Below, one piece after another: positions 62,995 to 64,000 of a DNA stretch of 64,000 nt. Position numbers and translations under genes: made by a program. Under the pieces are notes generated by a model. That model did not search any database and had not been told where the DNA came from. It worked only from the letters and a program-made list of their open reading frames with translations. The DNA lies in assembly GCA_005405945.1 (NCBI GenBank), contig BJHW01000001.1, forward strand, positions 3,224,001-3,288,000. The letters run 5' to 3'. How positions within the stretch are numbered: the first letter of the stretch is position 1; each line of letters opens with the position of its first letter. Source of the stretch: Streptomyces violaceusniger (GTDB taxonomy: Bacteria; Actinomycetota; Actinomycetes; Streptomycetales; Streptomycetaceae).

Positions 62995-64000
62995 CTATGC
63001 GTCCAGGTAGTGGAAGCCCGGCCGGGGGTGCATCAGGAAGTCGTGGTGCGAGATGTTCCACGCGTACGCACCCGCCATCGCGAACGCCACGCGGTCCCCG
63101 ACCCGTAGCTCCGCGACCGGGATCCGGCCGGCCAGGACGTCCTTGGGGGTGCACAGCTGGCCGACCAGCGTGACCGGCTCGTCCCGTACGGCCGGGCGCG
63201 CCCACGGCCGGGCCCACGCCTTGTCGCCGAGGAGCACCTGGAAGGGCTGGTCGTGCTGTTTGGTGGCGGGGGTACGGATGTGGTGGGTGCCGCCGCGCAC
63301 CACCGCGAACGCCTCGCCGCCGCTGTGCTTGATGTCCAGCACCTCGGTGACGTACCAGCCGCAGTAGACGGTCAGCGCCCTGCCCGGCTCGATCCGCAGG
63401 GTCAGACCGGAGTGGCGCAGGGCGAGGTCCGCCATGCCCCGGCCGTAGACGGCCCAGTCGAAGCGGCGGTCGGGATGGGCGTAGTCCACGCCCATCCCAC
63501 CGCCGACGTTCACCTCGGTGATCCCCAGGCCGTGGCGTTCGGACAGCTTCCGCGCCCAGTCGGCGATCGCGGCGGCCACGGCGACCTGGGCGGGGGCGTC
63601 GAGGCCGCTGGCGAGGTGGGCATGGATGCCGCGCAGCCGGAGGGGGCCGCCCGCGCCGCCCGGGGAGAGCAGGGGGAGGCAGCGCTCGACGGCCTCGGGG
63701 TCGAGCCCGAAGGGGCTGGGGCGGCCGCCCATCGCGAGCGCCGCGCCGCCCAGTTCGTCACCGGCCGACGGGAGGTTGACGCGCAGGAGGACGTCCACGG
63801 TGTCGATCCCCGCGTCCTCCGCCGCCCCGGCCAGCAGCCGCAGCTCCTGCTCGCTCTCCACATGGAACCGTTCCACGCCCAGCGTCAGCGCGCGCCGCAG
63901 CTCCCCTCGGTCTTGCCCGGCCCGCCGAAGGCCAGCGGCGCCCCGGGCACGGCCGCGCGGACATGCTCCACCTCGCCGCCGGAGGCGACCTCGTAGCCGG
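62995..64000 (-). CDS. PLP-dependent (type III fold) amino-acid decarboxylase, partial, one frameshift
   Basis: At least 335 residues; the N-terminus with the PLP lysine lies beyond the window. After restoring one base in the C run at 63903-63906, the frame reads YEVASGGEVEHVRAAVPG, GGPGKTEGELRRALTLGVE and RFHVESEQELRLLAG, the barrel of the ornithine/diaminopimelate decarboxylase family. Then VNVGGGMGVDYA binds the PLP phosphate and IEPGRALTVYCGWYVTEVL is near the active site. QLCTPKDVLAG holds the usual cysteine (CxxxD), and AGAYAWNISHHDFLMHPRP resembles SbnH/siderophore-type enzymes more than LysA. Substrate unknown. Confidence 0.82.
   Translation of the reverse strand, partial: RLRGRLRRRGGACPRGRARGAAGLRRAGQDRGELRRALTLGVERFHVESEQELRLLAGAAEDAGIDTVDVLLRVNLPSAGDELGGAALAMGGRPSPFGLDPEAVERCLPLLSPGGAGGPLRLRGIHAHLASGLDAPAQVAVAAAIADWARKLSERHGLGITEVNVGGGMGVDYAHPDRRFDWAVYGRGMADLALRHSGLTLRIEPGRALTVYCGWYVTEVLDIKHSGGEAFAVVRGGTHHIRTPATKQHDQPFQVLLGDKAWARPWARPAVRDEPVTLVGQLCTPKDVLAGRIPVAELRVGDRVAFAMAGAYAWNISHHDFLMHPRPGFHYLDA

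Overview
The window reads as a stretch of chromosome from a Streptomyces or close relative. It is very GC-rich, with GC-biased third codon positions, many GTG starts, GTGA/ATGA overlaps, many TetR/GntR/HxlR/LysR regulators, XRE-DUF397 pairs, twin-arginine and secreted hydrolases, and SapB-type small proteins absent but DUF202, DUF4331 and DUF5925 proteins typical of the genus present. There is no rRNA, tRNA, CRISPR array, prophage or biosynthetic gene cluster. It looks like ordinary, catabolism-rich chromosome.

Layout. 1-6.5 kb: GH6 cellulase 5' part, a Tat-exported molybdopterin oxidoreductase with its cytochrome b, a 193-bp MITE-like element, an FAD dehydrogenase, a Gly/Tyr-rich membrane protein, NUDIX and two DUF202 proteins. 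6.5-24 kb: oxidoreductases with an HxlR regulator, then a lipid/hydroxy-acid catabolic region: kinase (APH type) plus acyl-CoA dehydrogenase, TetR plus MaoC hydratase, a secreted Ntn-hydrolase acylase, an alpha/beta hydrolase, LysR, SDR, acyl-CoA ligase, TetR and a PcaB-like lyase. 24-36 kb: class IV aminotransferase, DUF402, MFS, CitMHS citrate transporter, a large molybdopterin oxidoreductase, homogentisate dioxygenase between a TetR and a GntR regulator, and an orphan type ISP specificity-domain protein. 36-46 kb: a DUF4331/TPR/NicO metal-transport group, secreted SGNH lipase, DUF5925 ATPase, dimethylargininase with GntR. 46-55 kb: methyltransferase-NUDIX fusion, GH35 beta-galactosidase with LacI, a two-component system. 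55-64 kb: XRE/DUF397 genes, two near-identical TauE permeases bracketing a VapBC-like module, a WYL regulator and a glyoxalase, then AraC, another glyoxalase and a PLP-dependent decarboxylase running off the end.

Two points govern how the genes should be read. First, eighteen genes are broken by 22 frameshifts, all consistent with the loss of one base, nearly all in short G/C runs. Restoring one base per break gives full-length proteins and total lengths divisible by three in every complete gene, so I treat these as probable sequence errors rather than pseudogenes and annotate each as one gene. Second, several palindromic operators can be read directly. The motif CATACCGACTGGT lies 50-65 bp before three transcription units (kinase/acyl-CoA dehydrogenase, SDR, molybdopterin oxidoreductase) and suggests one regulon, perhaps for 4-hydroxy-acid (levulinate-like) catabolism. 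An array of four 16-bp palindromes at an exact 27-bp period lies between the histidine kinase and a divergent membrane-protein gene and is the most unusual regulatory structure here.
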